64,000 bases of DNA, from positions 1 through 64,000 of the forward strand of contig JAMKCH010071742.1 of the NCBI GenBank assembly GCA_023653785.1, written 5' to 3'. The notes under the pieces are model-generated. The model saw nothing but the letters and a program-made list of their open reading frames with translations. It did not search any database and had not been told where the DNA came from. Shown here in pieces: positions 12,831 to 23,430 of this stretch. Both the position numbers and the translations under genes were made by a program. The stretch's first letter is position 1, and the number at the start of each line of letters is the position of its first letter. This DNA is from Ophioderma brevispina. Taxonomy: Eukaryota > Echinodermata > Ophiuroidea > Amphilepidida > Ophiodermatidae.

Positions 12831-13188
12831 CAGGGCTGTAGCCAGTGGGGTGCGACGCACCCCCCCCCCCCCAAAATGCCAAAGGTCCGTTTTTAATCAT
12901 GTTTAAAGTCCGCTTTGTCATTGTGAAATAGTCGCGTGTTAGTGTACGGGTTGTGCTTATTTGAATACTGTTGGTCAATATACTGGTCAACACCACTAAC
13001 TACATTATTACCTGTTTATAATGATTTATTGGAAGGTGTTTGATAGTTTAATTGTTCCCCCCCCCCCCCCCCGCTGTGTGAAAAAATTTCGGTCAACCAG
13101 CGAGAGCAGCGAGCCGAAAATTTTTTTTTGGTACGAAAAAGGTCCAAATCCTGACCCCCCAAACATTAAATTCCTGGCTACGGGCCTG
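12831..13188. mobile_element. hAT-type MITE, 358 bp
   Basis: Terminal inverted repeats CAGGGCTGTAGCCAG (left) and CTGGCTACGGGCCTG (right) match at 13 of 15 positions and begin with CAG, as hAT termini do. Eight-base direct repeats flank it: CACAACAA (12823-12830) and GACAACAA (13189-13196), 7 of 8 identical, the length typical of hAT insertion. There is no transposase frame, so it is non-autonomous. It contains two poly(C) runs (12860-12872 and 13057-13072). Confidence 0.9.
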
Positions 13189-13282
13189 GACAACAAAGCG
13201 ATTATTCTGCTATTAAAACTCCCAATTCAAGATGTTGTCACAGACCGCACTAAGATTAATCAAACTTGTCCTCCAATCTTGT

Positions 13283-13414
13283 AATAAAATTGGATTGATT
13301 CGCCCAAATTTATCTGGTCTGCTATGAGCTATATTGGGCGAGACGTCAGTCGCTCCAATTTTTAAAACTCTAGCGATACCAATAAATATTGGGCGCAATC
13401 ATCCAATTTTATCA
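13283..13414. mobile_element. Small palindromic element
   Basis: AAAATTGGATTGATTCGCCC (left) and GGGCGCAATCATCCAATTTT (right) form inverted arms of about 23 bp with two or three mismatches, enclosing about 80 bp. It is too short to code. A decayed MITE is the simplest reading; I could not find a target duplication. Confidence 0.6.
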
Positions 13415-13544
13415 TTATCATGCGTAGGATCCGATAGTATCGCGTATCGGACACATCAAAGCACGGGATAATTGCAACACTTGGCCAATTACTGACCCTT
13501 AATGATGCCAATTTGAGTCACACCAAGAATTTTGTTTCTAATCT

Positions 13545-16385
13545 GATCGTAACATCCATAACATGTTCCTCAGTGACCCCAGTATGGATACTCTCACCCC
13601 ATTGTTGATATCAATATTTCCTTAGAAGATGTCGTATCTGCCATTGATAATTGTAAAAACAACAAATCACCAGGTATTGAACTATTAACTTTGAAATGTG
13701 GAATTGCTTATATCAGGCTACTTATAAATTGTTCAACCGCTTACTATTCTTGGAATCTATTCCCCCAAAGGACAAGGGGTCATTATCCCAATCTTCAAAA
13801 AGGGTAACAAAAATTGACGTAAACAAACTATCGGGGAATCACTCTAAACTCTTGTGTTTCAAGGTTTTCAATCGTATTTTATCCCAAAGTTTTTGGAGGC
13901 ATAATATGTACTTACTGCAATTCAATGAGGCGTCAGAAAGAATCATCGTTTCGAAGATCATTTTCACTCTAAAAAGTATAGCTCGTCGAGGCTCGCCGAA
14001 GAGCAAAAACCATATGGTCTTCCTTGGATTCCTAAGCATTTGATACTAGTCTGGCGGACAATTACTCCTGACAGCTTGAATATGGTATCAGAGGACGTGT
14101 CTGGAAATTACTAAAAATTTGTATAAAAGTTCAAAGTAGTTAAATTGGGATATCGAAACAGACTATTTTGGTGTGACAGATGGTGTGCACAAGGCTGTGT
14201 CCTTTCTCCAGTCCTTTTCTGGGCATTTTATCAACGATTTTGCCAAAAATCCTAAAAAATAATTGATGTTGGAGTCTGTGAACTCAATGATGTCAGTGTG
14301 GATTGCCTTGTTCTGGGGGTTGACGATATCGTTCTTTTAGCGCCAATAAGCGCGTGAATTACAGCGCATTTAGACCTAGCAGCGGCTTTAGTAATACTTA
14401 CAATCTTAGTCTTCAATCACGAAAAATCTAATGTTCTTATTGTTGGCAATAGAATTGATCATGACAAACTTTGGCAACTAGGTTATTTCTTGTGGAATTT
14501 AATACATCAAGTATTTAGTTTGTCTTATATCAAGAACGTATCTGACCATGCACACATCCAAGATGTTATTAGAAGAGGCCTTGTCCTCCCATCTATTAAC
14601 TATGCATGCTACTGGTATCGGGTGGCCACAGACATTCAAGCTTGGAAAAAAATCAAATTCGATATGGCAAGGATTATTTTAAAAGCCACTCGATCCACAT
14701 GTAAAGAAGCCTGTATGGTGATTTAGGATGGCACTCCTCGGCTTCCATACAAGATGTCCAAAGAATTAATTATCTTAACCGCTTGCTCAATATTAAAGAC
14801 AATCGTTGGCCGAAACTTGCCTTCAATGCTATGTGGGAGAGCTAGGACCTAGGTCAAGCATCATCGTTTACCCCTTGTTACAGCCCCAAGAATTAGCACT
14901 GATTTATTCACTTTGAGCAGATTAAGTCATAAATTAGCACCTAAAATATTGTAATTAATCTAAATAATATAATATCAAATATACCTGGTTTATGTGCCTA
15001 CTTGTGTGTGGTGTGAGCAAATAACTGAACAGAAGATCTCATAAAAACAGAAAACCGGAGAAGCTTCTAGAACACTTCGTGATTTCATTAAAAGTTCTGG
15101 ATCCTAGGAGTCACCCAAGGTGGTAGAGTCGAACCATAGGTGGGCGGCACTGCTGTATAATTACACAGTCGTGAGTAGCTTCTATGAGATCCCAATCTAT
15201 ACAGTCTGGGGATGGTAGAGGCAATTCCCAGCACTTATGATGCAATGGACTATTTTAGCACATGACTCATATAGAGGGCCAGATCTTAGTATGTTTGAGA
15301 GGATATTACAGCCCTGGTGAGAGAGAGACGATGCAAGTATGCACAACTCGAATTACTCCAAGGTGAGTTTAATACCATCGTGCCCCAAGTTTATTTAGCA
15401 TAGTTAAAAACTATACATTTTTGGAATCTGTATGATAGATGGACAATATGGCATACATTTCAAACATGATTGGGGCATTTTAATTTGACCCTGTACACTT
15501 AAATGGGCCCCATTGAAAAAGTGCCTCCCACAATTTGAGAGTTAGTACTACCTATATTTTTTGATGTAGAGGGTCCATACTAACTACCAAAGGTGTTAAA
15601 CCTTTTCTGTAGTGCGAGTAACGAACTTTAAATAAGGCCCCTAGATATTCTGCTCCGCCTCTATATGTTTTACATACGCCTCAAGTGAGTAAGAAGGAGC
15701 TGTTAGACTGTTGCATCAACTTTGAATTTGTGTGATATGGAGCTTATGTATAATATTACCCCACCCACCCGAATCGCGGACTAAAATGTAATTATGTCAT
15801 TATGAATATAGGTTCTATTAAGCTATTTGATCAAGCCAGGACAGAAATCATCATTTATACATTATTTTATGTTAAAATCTTCTATAATATGGAAAACATA
15901 TACTCTTGAAAAGAATAATTTCAAGGTGTTACCTAAAATTACGCAAGATCCAACACACTAGTTGAATAGTAGAATCTCCCGTTGGACAGATAGTGATGTC
16001 TGTTCGCTCTGTAACAACGGTTACTGAGGATATTTTCCAGTTCCTTTCACATGCAATTCTCTACATGATATTCGTACTGAAGAATTTTTAAAGCTTGAAT
16101 CAGTATATGCACCAATAATTACAATTCATATGGTTAGTTTATTGCTGGTGATTTGAATACAAAACTGATGTTTAATCTAGGAACCCGATCGCTTGATGAT
16201 GAGCATCGCGAAAACATTGTTCATATTTGATTCATTCTGCAAAAATACACTTGATGTAAAATTTTAAAATTGTAGTCGTGCTGTCGTATGTTTTTTTTGT
16301 GTTCTTTTTGTTATGAATGCACCACCTTTTAGGGGTGTGCACCGATGTAAAGTGTAATTTCAAATCAATAAATAAATAAATAAAA
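13545..16385 (+). mobile_element. LINE-A copy 2: degenerate non-LTR retrotransposon
   Basis: The plus strand carries reverse transcriptase fragments in shifting frames. Near 13600 DVVSAIDNCKNNKSPG is the usual segment ahead of the RT palm. Near 13970 IFTLKSIARRG aligns with ILTLKSIASRS-like sequence in copy 1, and at 14165-14340 a VLSPVLF-like segment precedes a degraded active-site region. Near 14490-14840 thumb and C-terminal sequence includes INYLNRLLNIKDNRWPKLAF. A Cys-rich C-terminal piece (DSDVCSLCNNG-like in one frame) follows at about 15980-16090. The 3' end is AATA repeats (about 16366-16385). Many stops and frameshifts make it a pseudo-element. An unrelated repeat interrupts it at about 15375-15670. 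Confidence 0.82.
15375..15670 (+). repeat. Half copy of foldback element F inside LINE-A copy 2
   Basis: Closely matches the right arm of the element at 47.47-48.37 kb, sharing in order GATGGACAATATGGCATACA, CCACAATTTGAGAG, CCATACTAACTACCAAAGG, TGTTAAACCTTTTCT and TTCTGCTCC. It separates two parts of the LINE C-terminal coding sequence, so it was probably inserted after that LINE. Confidence 0.8.
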
Positions 16386-16439
16386 TAACATGAACTTAGA
16401 CGGCACGCCGCACGGTGGGAAATTTATATATAAAAAATT

Positions 16440-17170
16440 CACAAAAAAGGTAAACGTTTTGCCATAAACTTTTTCCAGATGAGCTCGATGTACCCAAACT
16501 TACAGATATTGTAGGGAGCATAAGCCCCTATTAACCATGTAATCCAATTCCCCCAGGTCCTCCCCTGGGTCTGATAGGGGGTTGGTGGTTCAAACATTCA
16601 ACAAAAAAGGTAAAACGTTTGCCAACTTTTTTCCATGATGATCTAGGTACCCAAACTTACATAATTGTAGGAGAGCAGAAGCCCCTATTAACCATGTAAT
16701 CCATTCCCCAGGGTCCTCCCCTGGGTCTGACAGGGGTGGGGAAATGTCATAAAAGGTCAACATTTCACAAAAAAGGTCAAAACACACTATTTTGCCATAT
16801 CCTTTTTTCTAGATGAGCTAGAGTAGCCAAACTTAGGTATACCGTATTGTAGGAGGGGACAAGCCCCTACTAACCATAATTCATTCCCCAGGGTCCTCCC
16901 CTGGGTCTGACATGGGGTGGGGAAATGTCAAAAAAGGTCAACATTTCACAAAAAAGGTAAACGTTTTGCCATAACTTTTTTCCAGATGAGCTAGAGTAGC
17001 CAAACTTGGGTATATTGTAGGAGGGGACAAGCCCCTACTAACCATAATTCATTCCCCAGGGTCCTCCCCTGGGTCTGACAGGAGGTGGGGAAATGTCAAA
17101 AAAAGTCAACATTTCCCCAAAAAGTCAATTTTCTTTTCTAGATGAGTTAGAGTAGCCAAACTCAATATAA
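16440..17170 (+). repeat. Tandem repeat, 156-180 bp unit, about 4.5 copies
   Basis: The marker CCTCCCCTGGGTCTGA occurs at 16559, 16715, 16895 and 17063 (spacings 156, 180 and 168). Each unit also carries AAAAAAGGTAAACG, a CAGATGAGCTAGAGTAGCC block, TTGTAGGAGGGGACAAGCCC and an ATTCCCCAGGG block. The last unit stops near 17170. It has no coding potential. The array begins just after the tail of LINE-A copy 2. Confidence 0.93.
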
Positions 17171-18030
17171 TTTTAGGTCTGTAGACTGAAAGTGTTTAGA
17201 CTTATGCCTCTGATAAGCTCCTAGGCGACCACCTAACTGCCCAATATGGAGTTTTGTTGAGGTTGGGTCAATTAGCTTCAGGTGCTTCCACAGGAAGACT
17301 GGCTTATGGACCTTTTTTGGTCTCCACCTTATTGCGTCAAGTATAGACATATACATACCACAATGAACACCCACATATTCAACGCCCAGGAGCTGCACAT
17401 TACCCTAGGGAGAAAACAGCAATCTTCCATACCGCATAGGCGGTTTACAATTTTTTAAGAAGTTTAAAGAGACATGGCACATTTGAAAATAGTGCGCCTT
17501 CAGATTTTTCAACAATCCAGAACTACACCAGCTTTTGCCATGTTGCTGAAAGTTTTATAAAAAGCCCTCAACCGAAATGATTAAGACCAAATCAGCTTCC
17601 TTATGGGTATACGGAACGATTTTAATTTACGTTGCAGGCGCGTTAAATTCAGCGGACGACGAAAATGGCGTTTAACACAAGAACACGGCACGCAGTATGC
17701 GTTTTCACGCTATGCACACTGTTTGACAGGTCTAGAACCTTGTGGTTTTAATATCAGAGAGTATGAGTCAAAAATATTCAGGTAATATAACTTTATGTGA
17801 TTAAAGTTATGGAAACTTGAAAAGTTGGCCTACAAATTACCTGGATGCTTTATCCTCATATCACATGTCCCTATCTGTTTTGGTGTATGTTAGTTTTTGG
17901 TGGTAAACTATATTCTGTTTCTTCCAATGGCTAGATTATATTTGAGGCATGAAGAAATGTTATATTGTGTAAAATGTGCCAGTGACGCCTTTAACAATAC
18001 TACCCAAGCAAACTACATTATACATAGAAT
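17171..18030. other. No gene recognised; two weak ORFs
   Basis: A minus-strand frame at 17162-17398 (78 codons) has an ordinary-looking composition (WRPKKVHKPVFLWKHLKL within it) and might be an old exon or element fragment, but I recognise no domain. The frame at 17603-17785 plus is equally anonymous. Nothing else is visible. Confidence 0.4.
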
Positions 18031-18033
18031 AAG

Positions 18034-18320
18034 CAGAGAGAGCATAGAAGAGAGAGAGAGGAGAGAAAGAGAGAGAGAGAGAGACGAAGAGAGAGATAGA
18101 AATCGAGAGAGATAGGAGAGAGGGTGGATAGAGGAGAGAGAGGAGAGAGGAGATATATGAGAGAGAGAGAGCAGAGATATATATATAGTAGAGATAGATA
18201 GATAGTAAGATAGATAGATAAAGAGATATAGATATAGAGATAGTGATATATTGATATATAGTGATATATAGAGAGCTAGTAATAGGATTGTATATATTAG
18301 TATAGATATATATTGTAGAC
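18034..18320. repeat. GA / GATA microsatellite
   Basis: A purine-rich AGAG stretch grades into GATA/GATATA repeats. Plus-strand frames of Arg-Glu repeats and minus-strand Ser/Leu/Tyr frames are artefacts of it. Confidence 0.95.
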
Positions 18321-18394
18321 TCCAGAGGCAGAATGGAGGACAAACCGTGGTACAGCTTTAATAAATAATATAAATTAAATATTAAACAGAGTAA

Positions 18395-19125
18395 TAATGG
18401 CGAATAATAATAACAAATATAAATTTATATTAAATTAAGTGCACATGATATGCCACTACCCTGGGTTTCACGCGACGTGTAGCGATCATCAGGTGATGGA
18501 TGTTATGAGTTATCACCCAACTATTCTTTTTAACAGATCTGCTGCAGGCTTGTAACAAGGCGACATTTGCTAACAATCTCAGTTCTTTTGAGGAAGGCAA
18601 TTGAGGATAATTTTCATGCCATTGAGTATTGCCAGCTTCTCATCAATACAAGGATTGCAGTTGCCTGATTTCCTCTATAATGTGGTTGATTTGGTGTCAT
18701 AATTACCATGTTAATGTCAATCTATGTTTCTCTGTAATTCCCAACATATTTGACAACTCTGATTCTTTCGATATTTCTTAGAAAGTCTTCGATGGTTATT
18801 ATACCTGTCCTTGAATCTACCCCGTGACAAACCAACGTAAACTTAGACAGGGTGCTGATGCAAGGAGCTTTGTAACATGCTCTCCGACAAGCATTTTACA
18901 TTAAGGGGGCAATTGACCTTTATTCGGCAATACACTGTTTTTGGTGGCGTCAGTTTTAGTTTTTCTAAGCCGTGAGTTGTGCGACTTTTACTAATGTTGC
19001 CCATGTTACGCATACAGACTGTAGCTGACGTTGAGTTATTTTGTTAAAATCTAGGTAATTTGCTCCCTTTTGGAAAAGCTTGTCAAAAAAGCCAAAAAAA
19101 AGTTTTGCCGACAACTGGTGTACAT
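18395..19125 (-). mobile_element. Penelope-like element, 3' part with GIY-YIG endonuclease remnant
   Basis: Read on the minus strand, the sequence enters the Penelope-type polyprotein just after the RT core (KTFFWLFDKLFQKGANYL-like, near 19060-19110). A Cys motif follows (CRIKVNCPLN near 18900-18930), of the kind that precedes the endonuclease in this family. Next comes a GIY-YIG-like core, VYVGLSRGRFKDRYNNH (about 18780-18840), then TEIVSKCRL (about 18575). Frameshifts and stops are frequent, so it is not functional. Downstream lie a hammerhead-ribozyme-like fold (18450-18500) and ATT-rich sequence (to about 18395) that may be the terminus. The RT part of the same kind of element follows on the opposite strand from about 19180. 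Confidence 0.82.
18450..18500 (-). ncRNA. Candidate hammerhead ribozyme (Penelope-type)
   Basis: The minus strand has the conserved core CTGATGA (18492-18486) and GAAA (18469-18466). Between them CGC/GCG plus AC/GT form stem II with one mismatch. After GAAA, CC-CAG-GG followed by TA gives the minimal stem III closed by the A-U pair, with the cleavage position after that A (18457). CAC before the core pairs with GTG after the cleavage site as stem I, extended by a U-G pair. All conserved positions are present. Penelope-like elements are known to carry such minimal ribozymes near their ends, and this one lies just downstream of the endonuclease remnant. Activity is inferred, not shown. Confidence 0.78.
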
Positions 19126-19179
19126 CAACAACCTAGTGTACACATTGGCACAATGGACACTTCACATACGATTACTCCA

Positions 19180-20700
19180 CCAAGAACATACCGATTCCAA
19201 CACCCAAGGAGTATCTTAAACAGCTGCTGGATAAGTTGAGAGTGTGATCAAGAGGATGCGCTGGAGGGCCTTTTCTTTGTGAGACCAAGGGAAAGTGACG
19301 AGAGCCACAACTGATAGTAGCCGAGAATGAGGAAGACCAAGACAGGTATGAAAACTTTGGTTTTAGATCCAAGGAAAAAACGCCGCCAGCAATCGAAGAA
19401 ATGGCTGGCTTCGAGAAGGAAATCTTTGAAATGTGACCAAACTCGAGGTCGGACAACTTAAGATTCTTTTCAATCTAAACTGAAATCTGACATCAAGAAA
19501 TTAAGTCATCTGATTAGAGTCTGTAAAGGCCGACACATCTAGGAACATATATAAGATGGACAGATCTGATTACGATAAGTTACTAACCGAAAACCTACAA
19601 AGAAATACAAAGGTGCCCACAAGACAAAACTGTCAAATGAAATCGATAAGGAGTTGATAGAATAGCACAATGACCTTGACTCGGGGATGATAGAACAATG
19701 ACACAAAAGGAAAGATTTATAACCATAAAAGACCATTAAGGAAAAATTTGAAAAAGAACATGAAATGTAGATTGATAAACCCAAATAAGAGAGCACTTGG
19801 GAGAGTAAGCAAAATCATGCTGGACAGATTTAATGCAGACATAAGGGAAAAGACCCAAAGTGAATCAAAGTGGTGCAATACATCAGCGGTGTTGAATTGG
19901 TTCGACAATTTGAATGACAAACGAGCGTTCTTTTCGGATGTACGATTTTTACCCTTCCATATCCCAGGACCTACTACTAGACAATTTCGACATGGGCAAA
20001 AAAATTCACCCATATCTCTGATTTAGAAACAGACACCATCATGTATGCCAGAAAAACGCTACTGTATGATGGTAGCAATTTAAAAGCTGGATAAAGAAAG
20101 ATAATGACGGTGCGTTTATTTGTAGCAATGGGGGCCTATAATGGAGCAGAAATTTGCGAAATGGTAGGCTTTTCATACTCTTCCGCCTTAAAACGGAACT
20201 AAACGTGCATAGCGTATAGGCCTGTACCGGGCTGCGGGGTAGCGGTATGGCGCAAATGTGCACGACCTGAAGCAAGACCGGATAGGAAGGAAATCACACA
20301 GATTTTTAAATCAATGGGGCTTAAGATTAATGTAGAAGCCAACCTCAGGGCAGTCAACTTCCTAGATGTGAATTTAAACCTGAGCAATGGCATGTATAAA
20401 CCTATAGAAAACCAAATAACCCCCGATTTACATCAACATCAAGGTAAAAACACCCACCATCAATTATCAACAACATCCCTAAAGGGATCGAGCAGAGAAT
20501 ATCAACTTTATCTTCAAGCAAGGATGTCTTTGATGAGGCAGCAGACACTTACAATGAAGCACTAAGATCACATGGGTACGCTACAAAAATTGAATATAAT
20601 GAACAGAAATAACAGCAGAAAAACAGGATCAAAAACCGGAAGAGGAAAATAGTGTGGTTTAATCCGCCATTCAGCAAAAATGTCAAATCCAGAAATAGTG
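19180..20700 (+). mobile_element. Penelope-like element, reverse transcriptase part
   Basis: The plus strand encodes a degenerate Penelope-type RT. In order it shows an N-terminal segment near 19370 (KTPPAIEEMAGFEKEIFEM), KCRLINPNKRALG with ILDR-like sequence (19760-19830), a DFYPSIS-type palm motif (about 19945-19965), GAYNGAEICEMVG (about 20130-20170), a degraded catalytic region near 20220, then VEANLRAVNFLDVNLNL (about 20330-20385) and KIVWFNPPFSKNV (about 20645-20690). Frame changes and stops interrupt it. The sequence stops where the minus-strand part (18395-19125) starts in protein order, so the two pieces look like one element with an inversion. Confidence 0.85.
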
Positions 20701-20744
20701 TGTGATTACAGTATTTCCAATAATCTACTTTTGTGCCAAAGTTA

Positions 20745-20775
20745 AGTGTGTGTGTGTGTGTGTTGGGGGGGGGGG
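20745..20775. repeat. TG repeat followed by poly(G)
   Basis: TG dinucleotides run into 11 G (20765-20775). Confidence 0.95.
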
Positions 20776-21059
20776 TTGCAACCTCTGAAAATGGCAAAAA
20801 AAGATATAATAAAGGTCCAGGAACATTAATTACAATATGAAAAATAAGAAATAATCTTTCTCTGTGTGATGCTGTACACTCTGATCGACCATAACATTTG
20901 AACAAAATGTCTGATTTTCACCAAATGAAAAGCAAAATACTCCTGAAAGTTGTGAGAATTCAGAAATTTAGAAAACTACAATTTTACCTCTCAACAGCAA
21001 ACTGATACCATGTCCCCCTTAAATCACCCTTTTGTGCAAAACCCCATTTAGTTCAAACA

Positions 21060-22524
21060 TTTATGACAAAATACTAATAATGTTATGGTTCCCATTTGTG
21101 TGAGAATGTGCAAGGCATTTCTGACATTACTCACACTGATATGATTTTTCCTTTGAGTCCAAATGTGACGTTTAAGTTTTCCCTTTTTGTGCAAAACACT
21201 TCTGATGGTATTTAAACCTGATAAGGTTTCTCCTTTGTGTGAGTACAAAAGTGACATTTGAGAGATCCGTTTTGTACAAAATATTTCTGACAATATTCAC
21301 ACTGATAGGGTTTCTTCTTTGAGTATGAATACGTCTCTCATGATTGGTCTTTCGTCCAAAGCCCTTGTGAAAATTGTCACACTGGTAGGGTTTCTCCTTT
21401 ATGAGTAGATATGCGAAGTTTGAGAGATCCTTTTTGTGCAAAACATTTCTGACAATACTCATACTGACATGCTTTCTCCTGTGTGAGTACGAATGTGACG
21501 TTTAATGTCTCGCTTTCGTGCAAAGCACTTCTGACAATATTCACACCGATAGGGTATCTCTTTTGTGTGAGTACGAATGTGTTCAGTAAGATGTGTCTTC
21601 TGTATAAAGCACTTCTGGCAATACTCACAATGATAGGGTCTCTCCTTTGTGTGAGTACGAATGTGACGTTTAAGGTCTTCCTTTAGTGCAAAACATTTCT
21701 GACAATACTCACACTGATATGGTTTCTCCTTTGTGTGAGTACGAATGTGTCCCTTATGTTGGTGCTTTTGTCCAAAGCTTTATGACAATACTCACACTGG
21801 TAGGGTTTCTCCTTCATGTGTATATTAAGAATGTGCCTCTTATAACTGGTCTTTCGTCCAAAGCATTTCTGACAATACTCACACTGGTAGGATTTCTCAT
21901 TTGTGTGAGTACGAATGTGTTCAGTAAGATGGGTCTTCTGTGCAAAGCATTTCTGACAATACTCACACTGATAGGGTTTCTCCTTTGTGTGAGTACGAAT
22001 GTGTGCAGTGAGATGTGTCTTCTGTGCAAAGCATTTCTTACAATACTCACACTGGTAAGGTTTCTCCTTTGTGTGAGTACGAATGTGACGTTTAAGATCT
22101 CTATTCTTTAGAAAACATTTCTGACAATACTCACACTGGTAGGGTTTCTCCTTTGTGTGAGAACGACTGTGACGTTTAAGGTCTCTCTTCTTTGCAAAAC
22201 ATTTCTGACAATACTCACACTGGTACGTTTTCTCCCTTATGTTGTATAGCTAAGAATGTGCCTCTTACGATTGGTCTTTCGTCCAAAGCATTTCTGACAA
22301 TACTCACACTGGTAGGGTTTCTCCTTTGTGTGAGTACGAATGTGTGCAGTGAGATGTGTCTTCTGTGCAAAGCATTTCTGATGTGACTCTTCTTGCTGCA
22401 CATGTTGCTTGCCTTGAAAATTTAAATATTTCTTTGTGTGCAATGTATTGTGCTGTCTTAGTCTATCCAATGATTGCAAATATATTCCACAGTACTTGCA
22501 AGCAAACGGTCTGTATCCTCTCAT
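21060..22524 (-). pseudogene. C2H2 zinc-finger array 1, about 15 fingers, decayed
   Basis: The minus strand has 84-bp units encoding classical C2H2 fingers joined by HTKEKPY linkers. A first atypical finger near the N-terminus (CKYCGIYLQSLDRLRQHNTLH, starting MRGYRPF at 22524) is followed by about 15 units such as [29 protein letters not shown] and CFGRKTSYKRH. These proteins usually bind DNA in the nucleus. Frameshifts occur near 22240, 21725, 21430, 21345 and 21200. Several fingers toward the 3' end have lost Cys or His, for example CQKYF and NFHKGF. A similar array lies at 49.2-50.0 kb. A remnant with some intact internal modules is the best reading. A spliced gene with assembly errors is possible but less likely. 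Confidence 0.85.
21683..22249 (-). CDS. Longest intact block of zinc fingers in array 1 (no ATG)
   Basis: This frame is open for 188 codons between stops at 22250-22252 and 21683-21685. It has five well-formed fingers in a row (helices beginning KKRDLKR, KNRDLKR, QKTHLTA, QKTHLTE and RKTSYKR). A sixth lacks one base (AAAGC where AAATGC is expected), which shifts the frame. The first in-frame ATG is only in the last linker, so a Met-based ORF search misses it. It may have been part of a longer exon. Expression is unknown. Confidence 0.7.
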   Translation of the reverse strand, partial: LYNIREKTYQCEYCQKCFAKKRDLKRHSRSHTKEKPYQCEYCQKCFLKNRDLKRHIRTHTKEKPYQCEYCKKCFAQKTHLTAHIRTHTKEKPYQCEYCQKCFAQKTHLTEHIRTHTNEKSYQCEYCQKCFGRKTSYKRHILNIHMKEKPYQCEYCHKALDKSTNIRDTFVLTQRRNHISVSIVRNVLH

Positions 22525-23250
22525 TGCGTTTTTTAATGCTCACAAGAGTCCACTTAAGATGCTACAGAATCTGTGTTCACTGCAGTTTATTTCAAGTTTA
22601 TCACTTTTACAGTTATCACAGTTGCATAGGATTACGGAAATGGAGTACTCCTTTGAAGTTGTGAGTGGACAAATAAATGGGGCTGACTTGAGCTCCTATC
22701 TGAAAAAAATAACAAAGTGAACCAAGTAAATGAATCAAATTTCCATCGTAAAAGATGACAAAATTTATCACTATCATGAATACAACAATGTTGTTCAGAA
22801 TACTTTGTGTCGCCACCTGGGGGCTTCCATTACTGGGGAGCTACACCCAATGACGAATTTTTCAAACCAGCTTGATCGACGCGACTTGTACCAATGACCC
22901 ACTGTTTCAAATTTCCAGCTTCTCAATACCCCCTACCCCAGGTCAGGTTCCAGAGGACAACAATATGCTATATTCCAATTGATTGTAACTCTTTATTCTT
23001 GAGTATTTTGTATATTCAGTTCCCCAGGCGTTTGTACCAATTTAATTTTCTGTATCCGCAGATTTTAAACAAAAACCTCTCAAGTTTTGATATCGAAAAG
23101 AGCATTGCCTTATCGTTTTGGGTATTTTTTTTTTTAAAATTATTATTTGGGAGTGTACATGTAAAACTCAGGCTTTGGTGAAATATTGAGAGCGCCCTCC
23201 CACAAAATGTCTGAATAACCTTTTAAGAAACACTTTCAAAACATAATGAG
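22525..23250. repeat. Flank of zinc-finger array 1, duplicated at 50.0-50.6 kb
   Basis: Blocks shared in the same order with 49996-50620 include AATGCTCACAAGAGTCC, CCTTTGAAGTTGTGAGTGG, CTACCCCAGGTCAG (CTTTACCCCAGGTCAGG in the other copy), CTTGAGTATTTT and GCCCTCCCACAAAATGTCTG. A pyrimidine run ending in AG on the minus strand (about 22705) could be a splice acceptor. No open frame is convincing. Confidence 0.75.
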
Positions 23251-23430
23251 CAAAGAAAATTCACCCTAAGGCTTCTCCTTAGTATGTGTATATATTAGAA
23301 TTTAACAACACTTGAACAAAATTGGTGTCATATTTTTGTCATTATGATAAAATACATCCAAATTTTACACAAACTTTAAAATCATACAAAGTCCGGCCTA
23401 ATCTCCTGTAATCTCTATTTTTTTGAGTTC
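23251..23430. other. No feature recognised
   Basis: Short AT-rich spacer between the duplicated zinc-finger flank and repeat B. Confidence 0.4.

Noticed and set aside
16440..17170. CRISPR-like array
   Set aside because: The whole unit is repeated with variable length and no unique spacers, and the context is eukaryotic. It is an ordinary tandem repeat.
17897..18343. Arg-Glu-rich and Ser-Leu-Tyr-rich frames
   Set aside because: They are products of the GA/GATA microsatellite.
21377..22403. Frames of the type [11 protein letters not shown] with VLTQRRNP
   Set aside because: They are the shifted frames of the zinc-finger repeat, not separate proteins.
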